DNA from: a virus
Virus record (IMG/VR): IMGVR_UViG_3300044701_001653
Location: 1 to 29,617 of that record
DNA: 29,617 nucleotides
Direction: 5' to 3' (one strand)
Made by a program: the position numbers and the translations under genes. Shown in pieces: positions 1 to 7,635 of this stretch (the stretch's first letter is position 1; each line of letters opens with the position of its first letter). The notes below the pieces were generated by a model that was not told the origin of the DNA, made no database searches, and saw only the letters and a list, made by a program, of their open reading frames with translations.

Positions 1-197
1 CTTATGTGGAGTTTGGTACTGGACCTTACTTTAAAAATTATCCAGGTAAGGAATCATTTTGGCAAAAAAAGGCAAAAGAATATTTTAAGACTGGTAAAGG
101 AACAACATATCCAAGACCATACTTTTATCCAACTGTAACTAAAAATATTATTAAACTTAGGGAAAAATTAAAAAATATTTTAGGTAAAAATGCTTGA
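1..197 (+). CDS. Head-tail completion protein, HK97 gp10-like, C-terminal fragment (5' end outside window)
   Basis: The reading frame is already open at the left edge: a TAT codon precedes the first in-window GTG, giving YVEFGTGPYF. The YVEFGT motif followed by aromatic residues is typical of the C-terminal part of HK97 gp10-like head-tail joining proteins, which connect the filled capsid to the tail. The visible 64 or so residues are rich in Lys and Tyr and end in a basic helix. Its stop overlaps the next gene by 8 bp, and that next gene looks like a tail terminator, the usual neighbour. The GTG at position 6 is probably internal and not the true start. Family assignment is inferred from the motif and gene order. 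Confidence 0.7.
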   Translation, partial: YVEFGTGPYFKNYPGKESFWQKKAKEYFKTGKGTTYPRPYFYPTVTKNIIKLREKLKNILGKNA

Positions 198-621
198 TTG
201 TAGTAATAATGTCAGAGTGATTTATGTCAATGCCTTAAATGGCAACTTGTCTTACAATGGCAAAGATGTGCCAGTGTATGGACAAATTCCATTTGATACT
301 ACACCACAAAACTATGTAATAATTGGCAACATAACTGAATCAAGTGATAATACCAATCATTCATTTGGTAACAATGTAGAGGTAGTGGTTGATATTTTTA
401 GTGAGCAATATAGAGTAAATGACTTAGGAGTAGTTGATAATATTGCATCACAAATTTTAAATATACTTATACCTGATACTCAGGTAGATGGATTTGATGA
501 TGCTAATTTTGAAGTATTTCCTATTGGCAGATCAAGTTCAAGATACTTACCATTGCAAGATGGCGATAATTATGTAGCAAGAAAAATTATAACAATAAAC
601 AATTTAGTAAATCAAAAATAG
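190..621 (+). CDS. Putative tail terminator / tail completion protein
   Basis: A 143-residue protein between a gp10-like gene and the tail tube gene, the position normally held by the tail terminator (DUF3168 or gp17-like group), which caps the tail tube and sets the joining interface with the head. It is acidic, has no membrane segment, and contains a central stretch VVVDIFSEQYRV followed by a helix SQILNILIP, compatible with the alpha/beta fold of these proteins. ATG at 190 is chosen because it overlaps the previous stop, as expected for translational coupling. No diagnostic motif is visible, so the call rests mainly on size and gene order. Confidence 0.5.
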   Translation: MLDCSNNVRVIYVNALNGNLSYNGKDVPVYGQIPFDTTPQNYVIIGNITESSDNTNHSFGNNVEVVVDIFSEQYRVNDLGVVDNIASQILNILIPDTQVDGFDDANFEVFPIGRSSSRYLPLQDGDNYVARKIITINNLVNQK

Positions 622-627
622 AAAACA

Positions 628-1059
628 ATGGCACAAGTATTAGGTAGTTTACAAAACATTGAGATTGATGTAGCTGGTGGTACATCTTATAAAAATCTTG
701 TATGTTTACGTACATCATCTGTTAACACCACAATGGATGCAACAACTGAGCAAACTAACTGTGGAGTATTGACTTCACCATCTGAACCTCAGATGAATCT
801 TGATTTTGATGCAATTTGTGAGACATCTCCAAGTATTGCTCAAGTATCTTATGAAGATTTATTGGCTGCAATGGTAAACAAAACTATTGTTGCAGTAAGA
901 GTACAAAATCCAGTTGTAAGTGGTTCATCTGCTGGTGCAGCGTATTACCACGCATTTAGTGGTTATATCACTGACCTTACTTTGAACCAATCTACTACTG
1001 AATTTATCAATTTCTCTGGAACAATCCAATCTACTGGCGCTTTGGATGTTGTAGCTTAA
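628..1059 (+). CDS. Major tail protein (tail tube)
   Basis: A 143-residue, beta-rich protein with few charges, beginning MAQVLGSLQNIEIDVAGGTSYKNLVCL. It lies directly before the G/GT-type tail chaperone pair and the tape measure gene, which is the invariant position of the major tail tube protein in long-tailed phages. The C-terminal part (YYHAFSGYITDLTLNQSTTEFINFSGTIQSTG) reads as the final strands of a tube-fold protein: an added element followed by a strand ending in a short G/A-rich tail. It would polymerise into stacked rings around the tape measure. A second tube-like protein is encoded at 6274-6906. Function is inferred from synteny and composition. Confidence 0.65.
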   Translation: MAQVLGSLQNIEIDVAGGTSYKNLVCLRTSSVNTTMDATTEQTNCGVLTSPSEPQMNLDFDAICETSPSIAQVSYEDLLAAMVNKTIVAVRVQNPVVSGSSAGAAYYHAFSGYITDLTLNQSTTEFINFSGTIQSTGALDVVA

Positions 1060-1067
1060 TTTAACTT

Positions 1068-1442
1068 ATGAACTATACTACTATTACTATTAACGACCAA
1101 AAGGTCGGACTTAAATTTGGGATGGCTTCGTTCAGATACTTATCTGATAAGTTTAAAGATGGCATCTCTTTTGAAAATGGCGAACTAAATGAGATTGGAG
1201 TAGCACACTTGGTTTATAGTGGTTATTATAATAACTGCCTTGTAAAAGGTGTTTTGCCTGAAATGAAATTTGAAAACTTAGTAGATTATATCGAAGCCAA
1301 TATAATGAAGAATGAGTTTTTAGAAGAACTAAAAACCGTTATAAATGTTTGGGGTGAAAGCGATATGATTAAAAGTAATGTTGCAGCAGCCGAAGAAGTA
1401 GATGATAAAGCAAAAAAAAAGAGTTCACGTGGGAGGAAATAG
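1068..1442 (+). CDS. Tail assembly chaperone, short form (gpG-like)
   Basis: A 124-residue protein between the tail tube and tape measure genes. It starts with a small beta region (MNYTTITINDQKVGLKFGMASF), continues as helices, and ends in a lysine-rich tail DDKAKKKSSRGRK. This size, position and charged tail match the short tail assembly chaperone (lambda gpG role), which coats the tape measure protein before tube polymerisation. The end of the gene carries an A9 tract that serves as a slippery site; a fraction of ribosomes should shift to -1 and produce the longer GT form described separately. Known from the family: both forms are needed in a set ratio, and neither is retained in the virion. 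Confidence 0.75.
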   Translation: MNYTTITINDQKVGLKFGMASFRYLSDKFKDGISFENGELNEIGVAHLVYSGYYNNCLVKGVLPEMKFENLVDYIEANIMKNEFLEELKTVINVWGESDMIKSNVAAAEEVDDKAKKKSSRGRK

Positions 1443-1726
1443 AGGCTTACGCATTCGGTGAGTTGCAACTTCTTCCACGTGATTTCTTTGATATGAGTCC
1501 ACGACATTTTTCTCTTATGCTGAGAGGTTATAATGAGAAGAAGGTGGATAACTATAAGCAGACAAGACTATTGATGTTTACAATGGTGCGTCTAATGGGA
1601 GACCCTAAGACTGCACCAAAGACACCAGAGGCATTGTGGGAATTACCAGGTGATGAGGTTAAGAAGCCTTCTGATGAAGAGTATAGAGAAGTCTTTAATA
1701 GATTAACAAAATGGCAGAAAACGTAA
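1068..1726 (+). CDS. Tail assembly chaperone, -1 frameshift fusion (gpGT-like)
   Basis: A -1 shift at 1415-1421 joins the 124-residue gene to an overlapping frame that stays open from the slip site to 1726, giving a product of about 219 residues. The new part begins KKEFTWEEIEAYAFGELQL and continues LLPRDFFDMSPRHFSLMLRGYN. This is convincing protein sequence with no start codon better than an internal TTG at 1463, so independent translation is unlikely. The C-terminal T domain would recruit the tape measure and the tube subunits. Its stop lies 16 bp inside the tape measure gene. The slippery heptamer and downstream stem are visible directly; the expression ratio is not. Confidence 0.8.
1415..1481 (+). 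promoter_or_regulatory. Programmed -1 ribosomal frameshift site with stimulatory stem-loop
   Basis: The zero-frame codons read GCA AAA AAA AAG, so 1415-1421 is the canonical slippery heptamer A AAA AAG, within nine consecutive A. Four bases later a stem can form between 1426-1437 and 1470-1481: CACGTGG pairs perfectly with CCACGTG, and five further pairs (two G-U) extend it to 12 bp around a loop of about 32 nt. Position and spacing fit a stimulatory element. Confidence 0.8.
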
Positions 1727-3906
1727 ATCCTTTAGTATTACCAATAAAAGTTGATACATCACAAGTAACAACTGGTGTCAACGCATTAAGGAATAGATTA
1801 AGGGAATTACAAACAAATACCCTAACAGTTTCACAAAACATTGCTCAAACTGGCAATGCTTCTACGGTTGCTGCTAATGGTATGGCTGCATTATCAAATC
1901 AAGCAGCTTCAACATCAAATTCTTTAAATCAACTTGCCAATTCTTCTGTTAGAGCAAGAACAACATTAACATCTTTATCTCTAATTGCTCAAGATGCCCC
2001 ATTTGGATTTATAGCAATACAAAATAACCTTCCAGCATTAATTCAACAATTTGGTTTATTAAGAGCAGAGGCTGGTAGCAATGGCGCAGCATTTAAACAA
2101 TTAGGGCAATCATTACTAGGACCTGCTGGTGCATTTTTGGCATTTAGTGCCGTAACTGCTGCGGTTACATACGCAATAAGAGAGTATGGGTCATTGAAAA
2201 ATGCAATCAATGCATTAATAGGAAGTAATGGAAAACTTTATCAAGAATTAACTAAAGTAAATAAAGAGTACGATAATTATTTAAAAAATAGCGATGGCTT
2301 AGATTTATCAATTTCTAAAACATCTGCTTCGCAACAAGGTCAAATAACAACAATACAATTACTTACTGAGCAAGTAGGTAATTTATCTTTATCAGAAAGT
2401 CAAAGATCAAATGCTCTAAAGCAATTAAAAGAAATTGATAAAGATTATTATGCAGGTCTTACTACTGCTGAATCTGATAGTGAAAAATTAAGAAAATCAA
2501 CAGATTTACTTACTCAATCTATTATAAATCAAGCAAAGGCAAAAGGTCTTGCTGATACAATTAGTGAAATAACAAAGCAAATATCTGCTTTAGAATTTGC
2601 TCAAAAAAAATTAGCACCTGAGTTTACAAAACTAGCTAATCAAGCTGAGCCAGAAATAAAAAGACTTCAAAATTCACTACAACAAGGATTATTTGGTGGG
2701 TTTACAGTACAAGGATTGTTAAAAATATCAGAATTTGGAACAATTAAAGATGCATTAAGTAAAGGTGATGAACAAATAAATAATGAATTATCTAATCTTA
2801 ATGCAACAAAAGAAGAATTAAAGAAAATACTAACAGAAATTACTCAAGCATTTACTCCTGATGAATCAAAAAAGGGTAAAGAATTTACATTAGGACTAGA
2901 TGCTCAAGACTTAGATGCTGCGTTTAACTTAGATAAAATAATTTCAAGTATTACTAAATATGGTAATGCATTATTAGATACTAACAATTCTGTTGAGGAA
3001 AGAAAAAATGCCCTAAAGGAATTAATAGCAATCAATCCACAAGTATTTAGTGGTTTAAGTTTAGAAAAATCAGCTACACTAGCAAATAAAAATGCAATAG
3101 AATCATATATTAGGTCATTGCAAATATTAATAAAAGAAAGAGAATTTGATGCAAGATCTTCTAAAATAAATACAGAATTAAGAAATGCAGAAATAAAGAA
3201 AACAGAAGATGCAGTAAAAGTAAGTCAAGATAAAGTTAAAGCATACGAAGATCAATTTGATAATATTGTAAAATTAACTTATGCTCAGGATGAATATGGA
3301 AATTCAACTGATAAAATAACTACTAAATCACTTTCATTTTTAAAAGTATTAAAGCAACAACAAGATATTACTGCTGCTATAAATAAGGCATTAAATAATA
3401 TATACGGACCAGGTACGGCAGATGAAAATGACCCAGTAAAAAGAGTAGAGGAATTATCAAAAAGAATAAAACAAGCCAAAGATAATTTTGAAAATACTAT
3501 TAGAAAAGGATTGCAACAACCATTTGAGGATTTCTTTAGTACACTGATAGAGACTGGTAAATTCTCACTTGATAGTTTTGAGGGATTGTTTAAAGATATG
3601 CTAAAGCGTATTGCTGCACAAATTGTATCAGCTGGTATAGCTAAGCTAATTAGTAGTATTTTATTTCCACCAGGTGCAACTGCTGATGCATTAGCGGGAG
3701 CAGCTGCTGGAAATTCAAGCGGTGGTGGAATAATAGGCGCATTGATAAGTTTATTTGGAGGAAGAAGATCATATAATAATGTAAACTTTGGTGGAATGGA
3801 AGGTGGTGGAATGCAGATGAGTGGTCAAGTAGTATTTGTACAAAGAGGAAGTGATTTGGTGGGGGTATTAAATAGAACAAATTCAACAATTAACAGAGTT
3901 GGCTAA
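1711..3906 (+). CDS. Tail tape measure protein
   Basis: A 731-residue protein, long and mostly helical, rich in Gln, Asn, Ser and Lys, directly after the chaperone pair. It opens with PLVLPIKVDTSQVTTGVNALRNRLREL, the common tape measure start, then long coiled-coil-like stretches (about residues 190-560). A hydrophobic segment near residues 137-160 (GAFLAFSAVTAAVTYAI) and a second at about 640-690 (AAQIVSAGIAKLISSILF and a Gly/Ala-rich stretch) would be membrane-interacting regions used during DNA delivery. It sets tail length: by the usual 1.5 Angstrom per residue rule, inference only, a tail of roughly 110 nm. No lysozyme or peptidase domain is apparent. The gene overlaps both neighbours. 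Confidence 0.9.
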   Translation: MAENVNPLVLPIKVDTSQVTTGVNALRNRLRELQTNTLTVSQNIAQTGNASTVAANGMAALSNQAASTSNSLNQLANSSVRARTTLTSLSLIAQDAPFGFIAIQNNLPALIQQFGLLRAEAGSNGAAFKQLGQSLLGPAGAFLAFSAVTAAVTYAIREYGSLKNAINALIGSNGKLYQELTKVNKEYDNYLKNSDGLDLSISKTSASQQGQITTIQLLTEQVGNLSLSESQRSNALKQLKEIDKDYYAGLTTAESDSEKLRKSTDLLTQSIINQAKAKGLADTISEITKQISALEFAQKKLAPEFTKLANQAEPEIKRLQNSLQQGLFGGFTVQGLLKISEFGTIKDALSKGDEQINNELSNLNATKEELKKILTEITQAFTPDESKKGKEFTLGLDAQDLDAAFNLDKIISSITKYGNALLDTNNSVEERKNALKELIAINPQVFSGLSLEKSATLANKNAIESYIRSLQILIKEREFDARSSKINTELRNAEIKKTEDAVKVSQDKVKAYEDQFDNIVKLTYAQDEYGNSTDKITTKSLSFLKVLKQQQDITAAINKALNNIYGPGTADENDPVKRVEELSKRIKQAKDNFENTIRKGLQQPFEDFFSTLIETGKFSLDSFEGLFKDMLKRIAAQIVSAGIAKLISSILFPPGATADALAGAAAGNSSGGGIIGALISLFGGRRSYNNVNFGGMEGGGMQMSGQVVFVQRGSDLVGVLNRTNSTINRVG

Positions 3907-6274
3907 AGCATTAAAATATAGAATAGAGTTTTATAGCAAGGATGGATACCTTTGCCAAGTTGACTTTCGTTATGAGGGTTATACTGCTGGTGTTGTCTAT
4001 AATTTAGATGGAGCCTCAAGACCATTTGTATTAAGAGAATTTAATACAGATGATGATTTATTTAAGCCAATCAGACCATTACTTGCAGAAATAAATATTG
4101 TAACCAACTCTACATCTGTCAGTATAGATGATTTTTTGGCTGACCAAGATACAGACATTGAAGTAAGATTTACATTTAACGGAAGTATTTATTGGAGTGG
4201 TTTTGTATTACAAGATGATTTTCAAGAAGTTTATGAGGAGCAAAATCACATTCTAACTATTACTGCAAGTGAGGCATTAGGACTATTGAAAGATAGGCAA
4301 CTTTCTGACGATGGAGTAGAGATAGAAGTTAAAAAGACACCATTAGAACTTATAGAACTTTGCTTACAAGATACATCTAAGCCACTTGTAGATTACACAT
4401 TGATTAATAATTTGTATCATACAAGTATGTCAAGTACTTTGCCGAATACATCACTTAATCAATGTTTAATTGACCCAAGGACATTTGAAACATCTCCAAG
4501 AACTTATGAGGATTGCTACACAGTTCTTGATAAAGTAAATACTGCATTTAACCAAACTATTTTTCAATATGAAAATAGATGGGTAATACAAAGAATAGAG
4601 GACCTATATACAAGTGGTAATTTAAGAGGATACAACAAATTAAGTGGTACATCAACATCTTTTAACAAGAGATTTGATATAGAGGTAGGTGCAAATAGTG
4701 AGGTAAAACCTATTGCTCCACAAATGCTTAGGTTCATAAATCGTAAGCCAAAAGAGACTATTGTAACATTTGATTACGATAGGCTTGCTGAGGTTATTAA
4801 AAATAGTTCATTCTCAAGAGGAGCATTGATTGCTAGCTATCCTACGGAAAAGTGGTATCAGATTAATAACTGGACACCTAATTTATTAGCAATAGAAAAT
4901 CCAAGAAGAGTAGAATTATACGAGTCAAAGTTTGGTGCATTAATTGATAATTATATTTTATTAAGAGAAGCAGTAGATATAACATCAGAAACCATAAAAG
5001 TTAATTCTGGTGAAACGGTTAAATTTAGTATTGATACAAAATATGTAACAACATCAAGTTTAGCTAATCCTGACTTTGTAAAACCTACGGCAGTTATTAG
5101 ATTAACTGACGGAACAACAACATATACATTAACAGAAGATGGTGATTGGACCAATAGTATAGTTAATATAACTGTACCATATAGTAATAAGGTTATACAA
5201 ACTCAATGGAACACATTAGAAGTTGAATCAACAAATATGCCTATTGGTGGGACTATTGAGGTGACACTTATTAACTCAACTAATGACAATGTTAGATATT
5301 TCAAAAATATGCAATTTGAAATACTTAATAGGGTTGATGGATTTATAGAAGGTTTAACTGGTATTGAGGCAAAGTTTATAAAGACACAAAATATTAAGTT
5401 TAATAATAATTACGATTTATATTTAAATGATTACATATCAGAATCTTATAAAGGATTGATTTATGAGATGGATGGTGAAACACCAACTGATTTTGAATGG
5501 TATAGATTTAGATATAGTGGAGAGAGGCAGTCATTTAAGAAGCAAAATGCCATATCTCATTGGTCTCACGATAGATATGATAGGGATAAGATTGATGCTG
5601 CATTTTACGGATTAACTTGGGCAGATGGAGCAACAACTAAACCAATAGGTTTACTTAACACAATTAAACTTGTTGATGACTTACCTAATAAGATTTTTTA
5701 CATATCTAATCTAAAGGAGATTGACTTTTATAATGCAACTTGGAATTGCACTATGGAAGAGGTATGGGATACATCAAGAGATGGTGCAGCTGGTATTACA
5801 AGACAATTATCAGTAAATGTTGATACTGGAACATATCCTGGTATTATAAACGTAAAATATTTACCATCAACTAACCCCGACTTTGAGACAACTGGTGATG
5901 ATGAATTAATTTATAATGGTGCAGAACCAATTACAGAAAACTTAACTGTTACTGTTAGCGGTAATATAACTGCTTACACTGGTGCAACACCAGTTTCAGT
6001 TGACTTTTTACTAAAGCAAAATGGTACGACTATAAAAACACAAACTATTTCTATAACTACGGCTGCTCCTTTCTTTTATTCTGTAAACCTATCACCAGCA
6101 ACTGCTACAACTATAAATCCAAAGGATGTATTTGTTGTAACATTTTTAGCTACTCAAATAGGTAAAAGTGTTGATGGCATACAATTTATAGGTGGAATAT
6201 TTGAGAGTACTACTTATACTATTCCAAACGAACTTAACTACGATCCATACACCGAAAAATATCTTTTTAAATAA
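3899..6274 (+). CDS. Large tail protein, probable distal tail/baseplate component
   Basis: A 791-residue protein immediately after the tape measure gene, where distal tail and tail-associated proteins are normally encoded. The N-terminal region (ALKYRIEFYSKDGYLCQVDFRYEGY) and the following strands resemble the start of a distal-tail-type hub; the middle contains Trp/Tyr-rich stretches (FEWYRFRYSGERQSFKK) and the C-terminal 150 residues are Thr/Ser-rich beta sequence (TVSGNITAYTGATPVSVDF). The only start near the 5' end is TTG at 3899, overlapping the tape measure stop by 8 bp; translational coupling makes it plausible. No enzymatic motif was found. The exact role (hub, tail tip, host contact) cannot be decided from sequence alone. 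Confidence 0.6.
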   Translation: MAKALKYRIEFYSKDGYLCQVDFRYEGYTAGVVYNLDGASRPFVLREFNTDDDLFKPIRPLLAEINIVTNSTSVSIDDFLADQDTDIEVRFTFNGSIYWSGFVLQDDFQEVYEEQNHILTITASEALGLLKDRQLSDDGVEIEVKKTPLELIELCLQDTSKPLVDYTLINNLYHTSMSSTLPNTSLNQCLIDPRTFETSPRTYEDCYTVLDKVNTAFNQTIFQYENRWVIQRIEDLYTSGNLRGYNKLSGTSTSFNKRFDIEVGANSEVKPIAPQMLRFINRKPKETIVTFDYDRLAEVIKNSSFSRGALIASYPTEKWYQINNWTPNLLAIENPRRVELYESKFGALIDNYILLREAVDITSETIKVNSGETVKFSIDTKYVTTSSLANPDFVKPTAVIRLTDGTTTYTLTEDGDWTNSIVNITVPYSNKVIQTQWNTLEVESTNMPIGGTIEVTLINSTNDNVRYFKNMQFEILNRVDGFIEGLTGIEAKFIKTQNIKFNNNYDLYLNDYISESYKGLIYEMDGETPTDFEWYRFRYSGERQSFKKQNAISHWSHDRYDRDKIDAAFYGLTWADGATTKPIGLLNTIKLVDDLPNKIFYISNLKEIDFYNATWNCTMEEVWDTSRDGAAGITRQLSVNVDTGTYPGIINVKYLPSTNPDFETTGDDELIYNGAEPITENLTVTVSGNITAYTGATPVSVDFLLKQNGTTIKTQTISITTAAPFFYSVNLSPATATTINPKDVFVVTFLATQIGKSVDGIQFIGGIFESTTYTIPNELNYDPYTEKYLFK

Positions 6275-6906
6275 TGGCAGATACATTAAAAGCAGAAGGG
6301 TTAGTTATAGCGGCTATGGATGGCAGTGGCAATGTCTATCCATTTGCTTGTGCTACCAATTCTAGTATAACAATAAGTGGTGAGACATTAGAGATAGCTA
6401 CTATATCTAATAACGCATTTAGGTCGTTTGTAAGTGGCAGACAATCATTCACAATTAGTGGGTCTGGGCTTGCAAAAATGACTGAAACAAGTATGAATGG
6501 TATCAATTTTTTTGATAACTTTATAACTGGAACGAATACAAAATTTAAGTGTTTTTTAGACTTAATTGACAATCAGAACAACTATCAGTCTTATGAATTT
6601 CAAGTTATTATAACTTCACTTACATTAGACTCTACTTACGGAACTTTCCCTACATACTCTTATACTTTACAAGGAGCAAGTCCTATAACAGACACACTAA
6701 TCAGGGACCAAGATGTTGTGTCAAGCGGCAAGGTTACGGCTGCGGCTGGTAGTCAGCCAGGTGGAACGTACAAACTTGTGGCAGTAGGTTATGGTGGCAA
6801 GTGGTACTTTAACTACTCGGTTACACTTGATGGTGTAACACCGATAATAAACTTAGGAGCTTCATTAAACGGAACGACTGTAACACATTGTTACACGGCA
6901 ATATAA
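6274..6906 (+). CDS. Second tube-like tail protein
   Basis: A 210-residue protein whose first 140 residues read like a TP901-1-type tail tube protein: alternating strands such as SSITISGETLEIATISNNAFRS and SFTISGSGLAKM, a central FFDNFITGTNTKFKCFLDL, then QSYEFQVIITSLTLDSTYG and a closing YSYTLQGASPI. The last 60 residues form an added Gly-rich beta domain (GGTYKLVAVGYGGKWYFNY). The gene overlaps its upstream neighbour by a single base (TAATG). Because another tube candidate sits at 628-1059, this one may be a tail-tip ring, a decorated tube subunit or the actual major tail protein. Fold assignment is by pattern reading only. Confidence 0.55.
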   Translation: MADTLKAEGLVIAAMDGSGNVYPFACATNSSITISGETLEIATISNNAFRSFVSGRQSFTISGSGLAKMTETSMNGINFFDNFITGTNTKFKCFLDLIDNQNNYQSYEFQVIITSLTLDSTYGTFPTYSYTLQGASPITDTLIRDQDVVSSGKVTAAAGSQPGGTYKLVAVGYGGKWYFNYSVTLDGVTPIINLGASLNGTTVTHCYTAI

Positions 6907-6917
6907 AAATCAATAAT

Positions 6918-7076
6918 ATGAAACAAATGATGGAAAACGTAAAGACAAGCCTTTTCGGAGCAGTAGCAGGATTGCCAATGATTTGGGAAGGTGCAATGGC
7001 TAATGATTGGAAAATGGTCTTAGCTGGTCTTGGAATGCTATTAGTTGGCATTTTTGCTTCAGACGCTAAAAAGTAA
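6918..7076 (+). CDS. Small membrane protein, holin candidate
   Basis: A 52-residue protein starting MKQMMENVKTSLFG. Two short hydrophobic segments (SLFGAVAGLPMIW and MVLAGLGMLLVGIFA) are separated by a short charged stretch and followed by a basic tail DAKK, as in small class II or III holins. ATG at 6918 is preferred; an upstream TTG at 6888 would extend the frame into the previous gene. The gene sits 6 kb before the endolysin, within the tail module, and just before another small membrane protein, so the two may work together. A structural role in the tail is the alternative. Confidence 0.4.
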   Translation: MKQMMENVKTSLFGAVAGLPMIWEGAMANDWKMVLAGLGMLLVGIFASDAKK

Positions 7077-7079
7077 GAG

Positions 7080-7301
7080 ATGGAGCAAGGGGTGATTGTA
7101 ACGATAATTATTCAGACTATTGCTTTTGCAATGGCATTGTCGAAGATGTTTACGGATATGAAGATTAAGTTGAGAGAACTTGATCTTCGTGTCCGCACCC
7201 TTGAGAAAAAAGAGGATGAGATTGGTGAGAAGTTAGGGAAGATTTTCGATGCTCTGCAAGACATAAAATTGGAATTAAAAGATAAAGCAGATAGACAATG
7301 A
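7080..7301 (+). CDS. Small membrane-anchored coiled-coil protein
   Basis: A 73-residue protein with one N-terminal membrane segment (about residues 4-20, GVIVTIIIQTIAFAMAL) followed by a highly charged helix with heptad-like spacing (KLRELDLRVRTLEKKEDEIGEKLGKIFDALQDIKLELKD). It begins 3 bp after the candidate holin and ends in an ATGA overlap with the next gene. Topology resembles accessory lysis proteins (type I-like holin partner or antiholin) found next to holins in phages of Gram-negative hosts, but it could also be a tail-tip or assembly factor. No named family recognised. Confidence 0.4.
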   Translation: MEQGVIVTIIIQTIAFAMALSKMFTDMKIKLRELDLRVRTLEKKEDEIGEKLGKIFDALQDIKLELKDKADRQ

Positions 7302-7633
7302 GCGAACATAATTTAAAACAAATTAGAAGAGGTGACACTTGGAATATGAACTTAAAGTTCTACGAGGAGGAGTGTGAGGTCACCCCTATTGATGTTAGTT
7401 CTTGGACATTCAAGCTAATGGCTAAGAATAGTGCTGGGGTTACTCAGTTCACTTGGGATAATGCTACTTTTGTTGTTGGTGCTACCAATGAGAGAAGTGT
7501 GACATTAATACCTGCCGTTACGGTTGCCTATCCAATCGGTGAGTTCGCTTATGACTTGCAAGTGGTGAACCCAAGTGGTACATTCACTTATATGTACGGA
7601 TATATCAAAGTTATTGACCAAATAACAAGCTAA
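7298..7633 (+). CDS. Baseplate protein with BppU N-terminal-like domain
   Basis: A 111-residue protein opening with LKQIRRGDTWNMNLKFYEEE, then WTFKLMAKNSAGVTQFTWDN and a closing YDLQVVNPSGTFTYMYGYIKVIDQIT. The order (RGDT-type start, a strand with SSWTFKLMAK, a late strand GEFAYDLQV, and a terminal strand before DQIT) matches the N-terminal domain of lactococcal-phage upper baseplate proteins (BppU), which attach fibres to the baseplate. Here the domain is free-standing and precedes two fibre genes, so it probably serves as the fibre adaptor. Coupled to the previous gene by ATGA. Confidence 0.6.
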   Translation: MSEHNLKQIRRGDTWNMNLKFYEEECEVTPIDVSSWTFKLMAKNSAGVTQFTWDNATFVVGATNERSVTLIPAVTVAYPIGEFAYDLQVVNPSGTFTYMYGYIKVIDQITS

Positions 7634-7635
7634 TT

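Noticed and set aside
1463-1726. Independent 87-residue gene starting at TTG 1463
   Set aside because: The frame is open and protein-like upstream to the slip site, so it is the C-terminal part of the frameshift fusion.
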